Of a stretch of 36,024 nucleotides of DNA, positions 24,819-33,506 are shown one piece after another. The stretch is from Alphaproteobacteria bacterium (GTDB taxonomy: Bacteria; Pseudomonadota; Alphaproteobacteria; Rickettsiales; UBA3002). The stretch is taken from positions 1,552 to 37,575 of the forward strand of contig JALHRI010000016.1 in the NCBI GenBank assembly GCA_022841525.1. The letters are read 5' to 3'. A program made the position numbers and the translations under genes. A model generated the notes under the pieces. The model searched no databases, was not told where the DNA came from, and was given only the letters and a program-made list of their open reading frames with translations. Positions within the stretch are counted from its first letter, which is position 1, and every line of letters starts with the position of its first letter.

Positions 24819-26537
24819 ATGGATATTGATAACCCACTCGAACACAAATTAGGGGCGGACTTATTTGCTGAAATCCGCGCGCTGTTTGTCACGCTGATTG
24901 AGCGCGACTACGTGTTTCTACTGCAAGCCCTGCTCTACGGCTTTGCCATCAGCCTCTTCACGCTGGCCGTGCCAGTGGCCGTACAGATGCTGATTAACTC
25001 CATCGCCCATACCGCCTCACTGCAGGCCGTGATTTCGCTGGCGGTGGTGCTGTTTGTGATTCTGCTGATTGCCGGCCTGTTTTATGGCCTGCAAACCTAC
25101 ACGCTGGAATTGTTTGAGCGGCGGTTTTACGCCCGCATCACCGCGCAATTTGCGCTGCGCAACATCTACGCCAAATCGCGCTTTTTTGAAACGATCAACC
25201 GCTACGAACTGGCCAACCGCTATTTCGACATTATGAGCGTGCAAAAAAACGTCGCCTCGCTCACCACCGGCATGTTCACCCTGCTGTTGCAAATGCTGGT
25301 CGGCATTATTTTAGTGTCGTTTTACCATCCGTGGTTATTTTTATTTAACATCGTATTTTTGCTGATTGTTTACGGGGTATGGCGCATCTGGGGCTACCGC
25401 GCGATGGGCACCGCGATCGACGTGTCGCAGGCTAAATACCGCACTGCGCGCCACATTGAAGACATCGCGTTTAGCAATAGTTTTTATAAGTCCGGTGCGC
25501 ATATGCGCTTTGCGATTGCCAAAGCCGATGCCCTCACCCACGATTACATCAAGCAGCGCAAACACCATTTCAAACATACGTTCTCGCAACATGTCGCCTT
25601 GCTGATTTTATACGCCCTTGCCAGCGCCACGCTGCTGGGTGTGGGCGGCGTGCTGGTGGTCAAAAATCAGCTCACCTTAGGTCAACTGGTCGCGGCTGAG
25701 CTGATTTTATCGGCGGTGTTTTACGGCATGTCGCGTATGGGTGTGTATCTGGTTCAGGTCTATGAGCTCGGGGCAGCGGTTGAAGAAATCACCATGATTT
25801 ACCAGATCCCGCTCGAATCTCTTACCGGCAAACGTACCGATGTGAGCGCACCGGCCGGCGTAGTCTTAGATCACGCCGTGATGGCCGATGAAATGGTGCC
25901 CGCGCGCTTTGATTTTACCATCGCGGCAGGCTCCAAAACCCTCGCCAGCTGCCAAACCCAGCGCTTGCAGGAAGTGTTCTCGCAGCTTCTGCTGCGCCAC
26001 CGCGCACCCAAATCCGGCCGCGTGCTACTGGGCGAAATCGACCTGCAGGATATCGAGCCGCGTATTTTACGCGACCGGATCATTGTGCTTGACCGCTCGA
26101 CGATGGCGGAATGCTCCATCCGCGAATATCTGCTGATGCGCAGCCCCAGTGCGGAAATGTCTGCGATTCACGATGTGCTGGAGAAGGTCGAACTGCTCGA
26201 TCGCATCGCCAGCTTGCCGCAGGGGCTAGACACCATGCTGACAGTGGTGGGCGGCGTGCTATCCGTATCCGAGCGCTTGCGATTAAAACTGGCCGCCGCC
26301 TGGCTGGCGCGCCCTTCGGTGCTGATCATCAACGAGTTTTTTGACACTATTTCCTACCATCGCCGTCAACGCATCTTCAGTAGGCTGTGCAATGATGAGA
26401 TGATGACCGTGATCTATTTCTCTAACCGCAAAGACCTCGACATGTTTGATCACTACCTCTTTGTTGGCATGGATCAGCAGATACCACTTGCCTCGCTTGA
26501 CGCACTGCGCGCGCTCGAAGAACGGGGAGATTTCTGA
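24819..26537 (+). CDS. ABC exporter-like membrane protein with degenerate ATPase domain
   Basis: A 572-residue protein built like a type I secretion ABC exporter. An ABC transmembrane domain with about six helices occupies residues 30-330, followed by a nucleotide-binding-like domain (about 345-560). The ATPase motifs are lost. At the Walker A position it reads AGSKTLASCQ (no GxxGxGKS/T). The signature reads LSVSE instead of LSGGQ. Walker B is VLIINEFFD with Asn for Asp, and the switch histidine region is YFSNRK with Asn. The fold remains recognisable (GRVLLGEIDLQDI, SIREYLLM, LPQGLDTML). It is unlikely to hydrolyse ATP alone. It is coupled (TGATG) to a HlyD-like and a TolC-like gene, so it probably remains the inner-membrane part of an envelope-spanning complex. 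Confidence 0.85.
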   Translation: MDIDNPLEHKLGADLFAEIRALFVTLIERDYVFLLQALLYGFAISLFTLAVPVAVQMLINSIAHTASLQAVISLAVVLFVILLIAGLFYGLQTYTLELFERRFYARITAQFALRNIYAKSRFFETINRYELANRYFDIMSVQKNVASLTTGMFTLLLQMLVGIILVSFYHPWLFLFNIVFLLIVYGVWRIWGYRAMGTAIDVSQAKYRTARHIEDIAFSNSFYKSGAHMRFAIAKADALTHDYIKQRKHHFKHTFSQHVALLILYALASATLLGVGGVLVVKNQLTLGQLVAAELILSAVFYGMSRMGVYLVQVYELGAAVEEITMIYQIPLESLTGKRTDVSAPAGVVLDHAVMADEMVPARFDFTIAAGSKTLASCQTQRLQEVFSQLLLRHRAPKSGRVLLGEIDLQDIEPRILRDRIIVLDRSTMAECSIREYLLMRSPSAEMSAIHDVLEKVELLDRIASLPQGLDTMLTVVGGVLSVSERLRLKLAAAWLARPSVLIINEFFDTISYHRRQRIFSRLCNDEMMTVIYFSNRKDLDMFDHYLFVGMDQQIPLASLDALRALEERGDF

Positions 26538-27610
26538 TGCAGCATTCCGAGCACGACACCCCCTTTACACCGCGCGACTGGCAAGGCTTTCACACGCTTG
26601 CCAAACAGCAACTTCCCAAGCTGATCTTCACCTTCAGCCGCATGGTGCGCTACGGCTTTATTCTATCCGTGGTGCTGCTCATCATCACGCCGTGGGTGCA
26701 AACCTCGCACGGTATCGGGCAGGTCACGGCGCTCAATCCTGATGACCGCGCGCAGTCCATCACGGCACTGGTATCCGGCCGTATCAAGCACTGGTACGTG
26801 CGCGACGGCAGCATGGTGAAGGCGGGCGATCCGCTGGTAGAAATCATCGATAACGATGCCAAGCTGATCGAGCGTTTAGAGGGCGAGCGCGACGCGATGA
26901 TGCAGAATTTCAATCTCGCGAAAATTGCCGCTGAAACAGCGAACATCAACTACAAGCGTCAGGAAGAATTGTTCAAAGCAGGCTTAAGTTCACGCAAAGA
27001 CTACGAAACAGCGAAAATCACCTATAAAAAATATCTCGGTGAAGAGTCGCGCGCGCTGGCACAGCTGAATCAGGTCGAAGTCAAATTTTCACGCCAGCAT
27101 GCGCAGGTGCTCTACGCCCCGCGCGATGGCACCATTGTCAGCGTGCTTTCCGCCGATAATGCCACCATGGTTAAAGAAGGTCAGGCACTCGCCACGTTTG
27201 TGCCTTCCGGCGTGCCGCTGGCTGCCGAAATTTACGTCGATGGGATGGACATGCCCCTGATTCACGAAGGCCGCAAAGTGCGCTTGCAGTTTGAAGGCTG
27301 GCCGGTGGTGCAGTTTAGCGGCTGGCCATCCACCGCGATTGGTACGTTTGGCGGCGTGGTCGCGTTCGTCGCGCCCACCGCGAATATTGATGGCAAATTT
27401 CAAGTGCTGATTACGCCGGATAAAGACGACATCACCTGGCCGGATGAGCGGTTTTTGCGACTGGGAGCGAAGGCCAAAGGCTGGGTGCTGCTCGATACGG
27501 TAAGTGTGGGTTACGAGCTGTGGCGGCAGCTGAATAATTTCCCGCCGCGCTACAGCGATAAACCCGCCGGCGCGCCGATTCATCCCGATAAAGCCGAGCA
27601 GGTGTTATGA
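26537..27610 (+). CDS. HlyD-family periplasmic adaptor protein
   Basis: A 357-residue membrane fusion protein. A cytoplasmic tail and one transmembrane helix (about 38-56, YGFILSVVLLIITPWV) precede the first half of a lipoyl/barrel-sandwich domain (ALVSGRIKHWYVRDGSMVKAGDPLVEI). A helical hairpin (about 105-190) and the second lipoyl half (VLYAPRDGTIVSVLSADNATMVKEGQALATFVP) follow, then beta-barrel strands. It would bridge the ABC-like protein and the outer-membrane channel. Its start overlaps the previous stop (TGATG) and its end overlaps the TolC-like gene by four bases (ATGA), indicating one operon. Confidence 0.88.
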   Translation: MQHSEHDTPFTPRDWQGFHTLAKQQLPKLIFTFSRMVRYGFILSVVLLIITPWVQTSHGIGQVTALNPDDRAQSITALVSGRIKHWYVRDGSMVKAGDPLVEIIDNDAKLIERLEGERDAMMQNFNLAKIAAETANINYKRQEELFKAGLSSRKDYETAKITYKKYLGEESRALAQLNQVEVKFSRQHAQVLYAPRDGTIVSVLSADNATMVKEGQALATFVPSGVPLAAEIYVDGMDMPLIHEGRKVRLQFEGWPVVQFSGWPSTAIGTFGGVVAFVAPTANIDGKFQVLITPDKDDITWPDERFLRLGAKAKGWVLLDTVSVGYELWRQLNNFPPRYSDKPAGAPIHPDKAEQVL

Positions 27611-29019
27611 ACCATCGCTGGCGTGCACTATCGCTCGCAGTGCTTGGCGTGCTGAGCGCATCCTCAGGGGCGCTTGCCGCACCGATTACCCCGCAGCAAG
27701 TGCTGAACAGCGCGCGTATTCACTACCCGATGATTCTGCGCGCCGCCGACCAGATTCGCGCTGCCGAGGGCGCGCGTCAGGAAGCCGAAGGTGCGTTCGA
27801 TGCCACCGCAGAAAGCCAGCTCTTCAGCCGCCCCAACGGCTTTTACGATGGTAATCAGGCCGATGCGCGTATTGTCAAACCGATGCCGTTTGCGGGTAGC
27901 CGCATTTACGGTGGCTACCGCATTTCTGATGGCAGCTTTCCGATCTATGAAGATGAGCGCATCACCAATAATGGCGGCGAATATTTAATCGGCGGTGGGC
28001 TCTCGCTGCTGCGTGACCGCATGATTGACGCGCGCCGCTTAAACCTTGCCAATACCACGCTCGAGCGCGACATCGCCGAAATTGATCAGACGCTCACCAA
28101 GCTCAGCGTGCAGCGCGATGCGTTGCAGCATTACTGGCGCTGGGTCGCCGCACGCGCCGTGCGTGATGTGCGCCGCGATCTGCTTACCATCGCGCAGGAG
28201 CGGCAAAACGGCATCTCGCGTAGCGTGCGCAGCGGTAACGTCGCCTCGATTTTTCTGACCGAAAACAAGCAATATATTCTGCAGCGCGAAAGTGAACTCA
28301 ACGAAGCCGAGCGTATCTTAAACATCCGCGCCAATGCGCTCTCGCTATTTCTGCGCGACGATAAGGGTAGCCCCCTGCCCCTGAACACCGGCGATGAAGG
28401 CATGGCCTTTCCTGCGGTAGAAACCGTGCCCGCGGTAGAAACCGTGATGGAAAAAATCAGCGCACGCCCTGAGCTCGCACGGCTGAAGCGCGAGCGCGAC
28501 GTGCAGGAAAATAACCGCGCCATGGGTGAAAATATGCTGCTACCCCGCGCCGATTTAGGCGTGGAATTTTCCGATGATCGTGGCGGCGGTGATTTTCGCC
28601 GCGACGAGGGCGAAGCCATCGTCAAGCTCGACATCTCCATCCCGCTGCAACGTAATTTGGGCGAAGGCAGACGCGCGCGCGCCGAAGCCTCGATGCGCGC
28701 CCTCGATCATGCGCGCCGCCTCGCGGAAGATAGCCTGAAGGCTGAGCTGGAAAATACCGTCAAAAACCTCGAGATTTACCGCGAATTCATTAAGCTGACG
28801 CGCGATGAAATCACCCTCGCCCAGCGCATGCAGGCGGCCGAACGCATCCGGTTTGAAAATGGCGACAGCGATTTCTTTGTCCTCAATCTGCGCGAACAAA
28901 AAACCGCCGAAGCGCGTATTCGTAACGCGGTGGCGCAGGAAGCCTTTCAGTCGGAGCTGGCCGCACTTCACGCCCTGACGATGAACGAAAAAGCGCTCGC
29001 CTTGGACGTAAAAAACTAG
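27607..29019 (+). CDS. TolC-family outer-membrane efflux protein
   Basis: A 470-residue outer-membrane channel protein. A signal peptide (to about residue 25, ALA-A) precedes two halves with long coiled-coil helices (about 110-250 and 300-465) of the OEP family. The second half contains ADLGVEFSDDRGGGDF as a beta-barrel strand pair and a long heptad-rich helix at the end. It completes the tripartite export operon with the ABC-like and HlyD-like genes. Between the halves, an 18-bp tandem duplication (28411-28446) encodes AVETVPAVETV. No substrate gene (for example an RTX protein) is adjacent, so the cargo is unknown. Confidence 0.86.
   Translation: MNHRWRALSLAVLGVLSASSGALAAPITPQQVLNSARIHYPMILRAADQIRAAEGARQEAEGAFDATAESQLFSRPNGFYDGNQADARIVKPMPFAGSRIYGGYRISDGSFPIYEDERITNNGGEYLIGGGLSLLRDRMIDARRLNLANTTLERDIAEIDQTLTKLSVQRDALQHYWRWVAARAVRDVRRDLLTIAQERQNGISRSVRSGNVASIFLTENKQYILQRESELNEAERILNIRANALSLFLRDDKGSPLPLNTGDEGMAFPAVETVPAVETVMEKISARPELARLKRERDVQENNRAMGENMLLPRADLGVEFSDDRGGGDFRRDEGEAIVKLDISIPLQRNLGEGRRARAEASMRALDHARRLAEDSLKAELENTVKNLEIYREFIKLTRDEITLAQRMQAAERIRFENGDSDFFVLNLREQKTAEARIRNAVAQEAFQSELAALHALTMNEKALALDVKN
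28411..28446 (+). repeat. 18-bp tandem duplication inside the TolC-like gene
   Basis: Two 18-bp units (28411-28428 and 28429-28446) differ by one base and add six residues in frame, giving a PAVETV repeat between the two halves of the protein. Confidence 0.8.
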
Positions 29020-29068
29020 CCGTATTTTTCCCTATCCACCGCCGCGGCTCGCCGCTATGCTCGCGCGC

Positions 29069-30877
29069 ATGAGCAGCGATTTTCTAACCCCTATGTTCGT
29101 GTTTTTATGCGCCGCTGGCATCATGGTGCCGCTGGCGCACCGCTTGGGTCTGGGTGCGGTGCTGGGCTACATGCTTGCCGGTATTGCCATCGGCCCTTTC
29201 GCCCTTGGCCTGATTAACGATGCCCAGCATATTTACCACCTCGCTGAATTCGGTGTGGTGATGATGCTGTTTCTGATTGGCCTGGAGATCGAGCCGGAGC
29301 GTTTATGGCGCATGCGCCGTGCGATGATTGGCCTTGGCGGCGCGCAGGTTACCTCCAGCATCGCCGCGCTCACACTGCTGATCCATCTGCTGGGCTTAAG
29401 CATCAATGAATCACTGGTACTTAGCAGTGCGCTGGCACTTTCCTCCACCGCGCTGGTGCTGCAGATGCTGGAAGAAAAAGGCCTGATGCATACCAGTATG
29501 GGCGAGCACGCACTCGGGGTGCTGATCTTTCAAGATATCGCCGTCATCCCGCTACTCGTGCTGCTGCCGATGCTGGCCACCATCGCGCCGGAGACATCCG
29601 CGCACGGCGATAACATCATCGCGCACCTGCCGTCTTACCTGCAAACCTTGGCGGTGATCGCCGCGATCGGCATTATTGTGGTGGGCGGGCGCGTGATGTC
29701 GCGGCATTTATTCGGCTTTATCGCCCGCACCAATCAGCGCGAAGTGTTCACGGCCATTTCGCTGGCACTGGTCGTCGGCATCACGCTGCTGATGCAAAGC
29801 CTCGGCATTTCCCCAGCACTTGGAGCGTTTATTGCAGGGGTGGTGCTGGCCAATTCGGAATACAAACACACACTGGAAGCCGATATTCGTCCCTTCAAAG
29901 GCTTGCTGCTGGGGCTGTTTTTTATCTCGGTCGGCATGAGCATGAATTTCGATGTGATCTCGAAAAATCCACTGTTTATTGGGGTAGGCGTGCTCGCGCT
30001 CATGAGCCTGAAGGCCGGCATTTTGCTCGTGCTGGCGCGACTGTTTCGACTGGCCTCACTGCAGGCGATGGGCTTTGCGCTGGCACTCTGCCAGGGCGGT
30101 GAGTTCGCCTTTGTGCTCCTGCAATTCTCACGTAGCCTGAATCTGATTACGCCGGATCATCAGCAGCTCGTCACCATGATCGTTGCCTGCTCGATGGCGC
30201 TCACCCCGCTACTCATGATCCTCTACACCCACTTTATCATCCCCCGTTTCATGAGCATACTGCCCGCGCCGCGCAGCTTCGATACGATTGACGCCCAGCA
30301 CCCCATTATTCTGGCGGGTTACGGCCGCTTCGGTCAGATCATTGGCCGCTTCCTACGCGCACAAGGGGTCGATGCCGTGATTTTGGAAAAAGACCCCGAG
30401 CAAATCGATTTGCTGCGCAAGTTCGGGTTTCGCGGCTATTACGGCGATGCCTCAGATATCGAATTGCTGCGCAGCGCCGGTGCTGAAAAAGCGCGGATGC
30501 TGATTATTTCCATTGCCAAAATGGAACAATGCAGCGAGATCGCCGAGAAAGCCCGCGCCCATTTTCCGCACTTAAAAATTTACGCCCGCGCGCGCAACCG
30601 CCGCCATGCATATGAACTCGATAAAATCGGCGTCGATTATTTCCGCCGCGACGTGTTTGATTCCGCGCTCACCATGGCCAAAACCATCATGACCGATCTT
30701 GGATTTGCGCCAGCGGATATGGCGCGCCGCGCCAAGCAATTCTCCGATCACGATGAAGCAATTTTGCGCGAATCGTTCGCGTTCTTTGAAGAAGAAGACA
30801 AGCTGATCGCCTTTTCGCACAAAGCCACCGAAGAACTTGAGCGCTTGCTAAAAAGCGACGAAGACGAGCGTAGCTGA
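29069..30877 (+). CDS. CPA2 cation:proton antiporter with TrkA-N domain (KefB/KefC-like)
   Basis: About 602 residues. The membrane domain (1-385) has some 12 helices, with family segments VPLAHRLGLGAVLGYMLAGIAIGP, FGVVMMLFLIGLEIEPERLW, ALSSTALVLQML and FQDIAVIPLLVLLP. A RCK/TrkA-N nucleotide-binding domain follows (about 410-530: IILAGYGRFGQIIGRFL, DASDIELLRSAGAEKA). A short acidic C-terminal tail closes it. KefB/C-type proteins exchange K+ for H+ and are gated by NAD(H) or glutathione adducts during electrophile stress. No KefF/KefG subunit is nearby. I start at the ATG at 29069; a start four codons upstream is possible. Confidence 0.9.
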   Translation: MSSDFLTPMFVFLCAAGIMVPLAHRLGLGAVLGYMLAGIAIGPFALGLINDAQHIYHLAEFGVVMMLFLIGLEIEPERLWRMRRAMIGLGGAQVTSSIAALTLLIHLLGLSINESLVLSSALALSSTALVLQMLEEKGLMHTSMGEHALGVLIFQDIAVIPLLVLLPMLATIAPETSAHGDNIIAHLPSYLQTLAVIAAIGIIVVGGRVMSRHLFGFIARTNQREVFTAISLALVVGITLLMQSLGISPALGAFIAGVVLANSEYKHTLEADIRPFKGLLLGLFFISVGMSMNFDVISKNPLFIGVGVLALMSLKAGILLVLARLFRLASLQAMGFALALCQGGEFAFVLLQFSRSLNLITPDHQQLVTMIVACSMALTPLLMILYTHFIIPRFMSILPAPRSFDTIDAQHPIILAGYGRFGQIIGRFLRAQGVDAVILEKDPEQIDLLRKFGFRGYYGDASDIELLRSAGAEKARMLIISIAKMEQCSEIAEKARAHFPHLKIYARARNRRHAYELDKIGVDYFRRDVFDSALTMAKTIMTDLGFAPADMARRAKQFSDHDEAILRESFAFFEEEDKLIAFSHKATEELERLLKSDEDERS

Positions 30878-30898
30878 AGGCTGTAGCTGGCCTAAACT

Positions 30899-32173
30899 TC
30901 AATGAAACTGCTCTTCTTCGGTTGAGCCCTTGAGTGCGGCGGTGGATGCTTTGCCGCTAGAGATCACTTCCGCCACCGCATCGAAATAGCCCACGCCTAC
31001 TTCGCGTTGATGTTTCACGGCGGTGAAGCCACGCGCGGCGTCTGCAAATTCGCGCTCTTGCAGCGGCACGTAGCCAGCCATGCCGTGCGCGCGGTAATTG
31101 CTGGCGAGGTCGAACATGCCGTGGTTCAGCGCATGAAATCCGGCAAGGGTGATGAACTGAAACTTATAGCCCATCGCGCCTAGTTCGCGCTGGAACTTGG
31201 CAATCGTCGCATCATCGAGATGTTTTTTCCAGTTGAAGCTGGGTGAGCAATTATAGGCCAGATATTTCCCCGGAAACCTCGCATGCAGGCTTTCAGCGAA
31301 TTTTTTGGCCTCGGCCAAATCCGGCGTGGAGGTTTCGCACCACACCAAATCCGCATACGGTGCGTAGGCAATGCCACGGTTAATGGCGGCATCAATTCCG
31401 CCATCGTAGTTAAAAAATCCTTCCGACGTACGACCCGCTTTGACGAACTTGCTGTCGCGTTCGTCAATATCAGAGGTTAGCAGATACGCGCCGTTGGCAT
31501 CGGTGCGCGCGATGATAATGCTGGGCACGCCGCAAACATCGGCGGCCAGCCGCGCAGCGACGAGCTTTTCAACATGCTCGCGAATGGGCACCAGCACTTT
31601 GCCGCCCATGTGGCCACATTTTTTGGCGCTGGAGAGCTGATCTTCCCAGTGCGCACCAGCGGCTCCGGCATCGATCATCCATTTCATCAGCTCAAACGCG
31701 TTTAAGCTACCGCCAAACCCGGCTTCGGCATCGGCGATAATCGGCTGCAGCCAGTCGATGCTGGTATCACCCTCGCTGGTGCAAATCTGATCCGCGCGCA
31801 GCAGCGTGTTGTTGATACGGCGTACCACGGAGGGCACCGAGTCCGACGGATAGAGCGACTGATCCGGATACATTTCGCCCGATAAATTCGCATCCGCCGC
31901 AACCTGCCAGCCGGAGAGATAAATCGCCTTTAGCCCTGCCCGCACCTGCTGCATGGCCTGATTGCCCGTCAGCGCGCCAAGGGCATTCACGTAAGGCAAT
32001 TCCGCAAAATAGCGCCAGAGTTTTTCTGAACCCAAGCGTGCGAGGGAATATTCAACAGGCACACTGCCGCGCAAGCGAACCACATCCGCCGCGCGGTAAG
32101 GGCGCGTAATACCTGCCCAGCGTGGGTTGGTCTTCCAGTCTTTTTCGAGTTGCTCGGCGGTGAGATGTGGCAT
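30899..32173 (-). CDS. aceA: Isocitrate lyase
   Basis: This 424-residue enzyme cleaves isocitrate to succinate and glyoxylate, the first step of the glyoxylate shunt for growth on acetate or fatty acids. The catalytic loop [13 protein letters not shown] with the active-site cysteine is intact. [48 protein letters not shown] and [13 protein letters not shown] are family hallmarks. The length matches bacterial AceA. It lies in a gene order with the propionyl-CoA carboxylase beta gene downstream in the window, both serving short-chain acyl metabolism. No malate synthase is in the window. Confidence 0.96.
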   Translation of the reverse strand: MPHLTAEQLEKDWKTNPRWAGITRPYRAADVVRLRGSVPVEYSLARLGSEKLWRYFAELPYVNALGALTGNQAMQQVRAGLKAIYLSGWQVAADANLSGEMYPDQSLYPSDSVPSVVRRINNTLLRADQICTSEGDTSIDWLQPIIADAEAGFGGSLNAFELMKWMIDAGAAGAHWEDQLSSAKKCGHMGGKVLVPIREHVEKLVAARLAADVCGVPSIIIARTDANGAYLLTSDIDERDSKFVKAGRTSEGFFNYDGGIDAAINRGIAYAPYADLVWCETSTPDLAEAKKFAESLHARFPGKYLAYNCSPSFNWKKHLDDATIAKFQRELGAMGYKFQFITLAGFHALNHGMFDLASNYRAHGMAGYVPLQEREFADAARGFTAVKHQREVGVGYFDAVAEVISSGKASTAALKGSTEEEQFH

Positions 32174-32197
32174 GGTATGATCCCGGATATAGATTGC

Positions 32198-32270
32198 GCG
32201 TCACCCCGTGCTTGTCACGGGGTCTCCCGCCACATAAAACATGGAGATCCCGGCATTCGCCGGGATGACG
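32198..32270. repeat. Dispersed palindromic repeat (GTCACCCCG...GGGATGACG type)
   Basis: The left hairpin is CCCCGTG-cttgt-CACGGGG (32204-32222) and the right is CCCGGC-attc-GCCGGG (32249-32264). The two halves are themselves inverted (CGTCAcCCCG against CGGGATGACG). This repeat type is widespread in alphaproteobacteria. It lies just upstream of aceA. Confidence 0.75.
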
Positions 32271-32374
32271 AATTCTGTAAATCTCACCACATACCATTGC
32301 CGTTTTCCAGCTTTTTGTGCGCTGCGGTATAAGCCGGCTTACAAAAACGCGTGGTCGTCACGTTTTTGCACAAA

Positions 32375-32392
32375 TCGTCATCAAACTGTCAT
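32375..32392 (+). promoter_or_regulatory. Pho-box-like 18-bp box before a small secreted ORF
   Basis: TCGTCATCAAACTGTCAT matches the E. coli Pho box at 15 of 18 positions, with two GTCAT units 11 bp apart. A possible -10 TAGTAG (32403-32408) follows after ten bases, the usual PhoB promoter geometry. The ORF start is about 50 bases further. Confidence 0.5.
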
Positions 32393-32435
32393 CTATCTCG
32401 TCTAGTAGCTGCGCGATCACACGCTAGCCAAAGAG

Positions 32436-32582
32436 ATGACCATGAAAGAACCACTCCTTGCCGTGATGGCATCCACCTTACTTGTGCTGCTGATTTCCAG
32501 CGCCCCGCTCATGCCCTATTTCCCAGCCTGCGACCGCACGCATGCACCAGAAAGCTGCGGCGGCGTGCTGCTTCCTGAATAG
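32436..32582 (+). CDS. Small hypothetical exported peptide
   Basis: A 48-codon frame (46 codons from the second ATG at 32442). It has a charged start (MKEPL), a hydrophobic stretch of about 18 residues (LAVMASTLLVLLISSAPL) and a short polar tail with two cysteines (FPACDRTHAPESCGG). It looks like a signal or anchor sequence with a disulfide-capable tail. No family is recognised. Support for it being real: the box at 32375, a -10-like element, and the same arrangement (box, plus-strand gene, then a housekeeping 3' end on the minus strand) seen at four other genes. The ribosome-binding site is weak (AAAGAG). Confidence 0.4.
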   Translation: MTMKEPLLAVMASTLLVLLISSAPLMPYFPACDRTHAPESCGGVLLPE

Positions 32583-32618
32583 CCGTTATATGGTAAAGAA
32601 AAACAGCGCTGATATAGC

Positions 32619-32667
32619 CTAAACCGGCAAATGATCGTGCTTCTTTTTTCGGGGTCTCAAGCGCACG
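32619..32667 (-). pseudogene. Relic A of the pccB 3' end
   Basis: On the minus strand the last codons read KKKHDHLPV-stop (KKKHDNLPL in pccB). 26 of the first 29 bases match 34067-34095; a one-base shift and a deletion follow before GCGCACGG, also found in pccB at about 34132. It lies 36 bases after the small ORF stop and just before the vapC-like stop. Confidence 0.65.
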
Positions 32668-32668
32668 G

Positions 32669-33037
32669 TTATGGCTGATACGGCACCACCACGCGCGGAT
32701 CAGGTGGGAAATCCTTGGCATCACGGGTGAAGAGAATCGCATCATGCTCCTGCGCGGTGACGTAAATAATCGCATCCGGCAGTTTCAATCGTTGATTTTT
32801 TCGCGCACGAACCGCGCGCTCTTCAATCGCCGAGGTAATGTCGATTTTGCGAAAACGCGCAAGTGTTTGGCGCACGTCCTGTTCTTGTTCGGTGTCGATG
32901 ACATAGACCATCACTTCCATCCACGTCATCGCGCTGATGATACGGTTCGAGTATTGAAGAATAAGCTCAGTCGCGCGCGGCTCGTTTCGCAAGTGGTCGA
33001 TGATAATATTACTATCGAATGCCGCGAGCTTCGGCAT
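32669..33037 (-). CDS. VapC-like PIN-domain toxin
   Basis: About 122 residues from the ATG at 33037. The PIN fold shows FDSNIIIDHL (first Asp), AMTWMEVMVYV (Glu), LKLPDAIIYVTAQE (Asp) and the LFTRDAKDFPP tail, so all acidic metal ligands of VapC ribonucleases are present. Such toxins cleave tRNA or rRNA when released from their antitoxin. The start overlaps the antitoxin stop by one base (TGATG), the standard vapBC coupling. The frame extends nine codons upstream inside the antitoxin gene but that is not needed. Confidence 0.88.
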   Translation of the reverse strand: MPKLAAFDSNIIIDHLRNEPRATELILQYSNRIISAMTWMEVMVYVIDTEQEQDVRQTLARFRKIDITSAIEERAVRARKNQRLKLPDAIIYVTAQEHDAILFTRDAKDFPPDPRVVVPYQP

Positions 33038-33315
33038 CACTTCGTTTCCCACGGGTCTTCCCATTCATCACGTATTTCGCGGATATATTGCACCGAATCC
33101 TTGTTCTTCCAGAAAGGATCATCTTTCCAGAGTCCGGCTGTGGCGCGGATAATGCGCGCGTCTTCCGCGCGTTTTTCTGCTTCGCTCGGCTCGATCTGTT
33201 TGCGGAACTCTCTCAACGCGCGACGCACGGCTTCGGCGCGGGAAATATCCTCACGCTTACAATAGTCTGCCAGCCATTGCAGCGAAGGCTCAGGTATATC
33301 CACAATCGTACGCAT
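33037..33315 (-). CDS. Ribbon-helix-helix antitoxin (VapB/CopG-like)
   Basis: 92 residues. The N-terminal 45 (MRTIVDIPEPSLQWLADYC, then SRAEAVRRALREF) form a ribbon-helix-helix DNA-binding domain. The charged, Trp-rich C-terminus (WKDDPFWKN, WEDPWE) is the probable toxin-binding tail. It is the first gene of the pair and is coupled to the PIN toxin gene. A palindrome TGATAACGTTATCA lies a few bases upstream, the expected operator for autoregulation. Confidence 0.87.
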   Translation of the reverse strand: MRTIVDIPEPSLQWLADYCKREDISRAEAVRRALREFRKQIEPSEAEKRAEDARIIRATAGLWKDDPFWKNKDSVQYIREIRDEWEDPWETK

Positions 33316-33322
33316 AGCCGTA

Positions 33323-33342
33323 TGATAACGTTATCAGATAAC
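33323..33342. promoter_or_regulatory. Operator palindrome of the vapBC-like pair
   Basis: TGATAACGTTATCA (33323-33336) is a perfect 14-bp palindrome, followed by another GATAAC (33337-33342). It starts eight bases upstream of the antitoxin ATG, fitting a ribbon-helix-helix binding site with repeated half-sites. Confidence 0.6.
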
Positions 33343-33365
33343 GATGTCAAGCATGGGCCGGAAGC

Positions 33366-33464
33366 CCCCTCCCCCTTCACGGGGGAGGGATGGGGTGGAG
33401 GTGCCATGGATACGCACTGCATTTTCCCACCCCCCCCACCTAACCTCCCCCGCAAGGGGGGAGG
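33366..33464. repeat. Double-hairpin CCCTCCCCC repeat
   Basis: Hairpin one is CCCTCCCCC-ttcac-GGGGGAGGG (33367-33389). Hairpin two is CCTCCCCC (33444-33451) with GGGGGAGG (33457-33464). The two are joined by an A/T-poor spacer with its own GGTGG/CCACC complementarity. This is a common interspersed repeat type. It fills most of 33343-33506, which holds no gene. Confidence 0.7.
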
Positions 33465-33506
33465 AACGACGGAGCGAACACCACACGCCTCACCACAGCC
33501 AATCAT

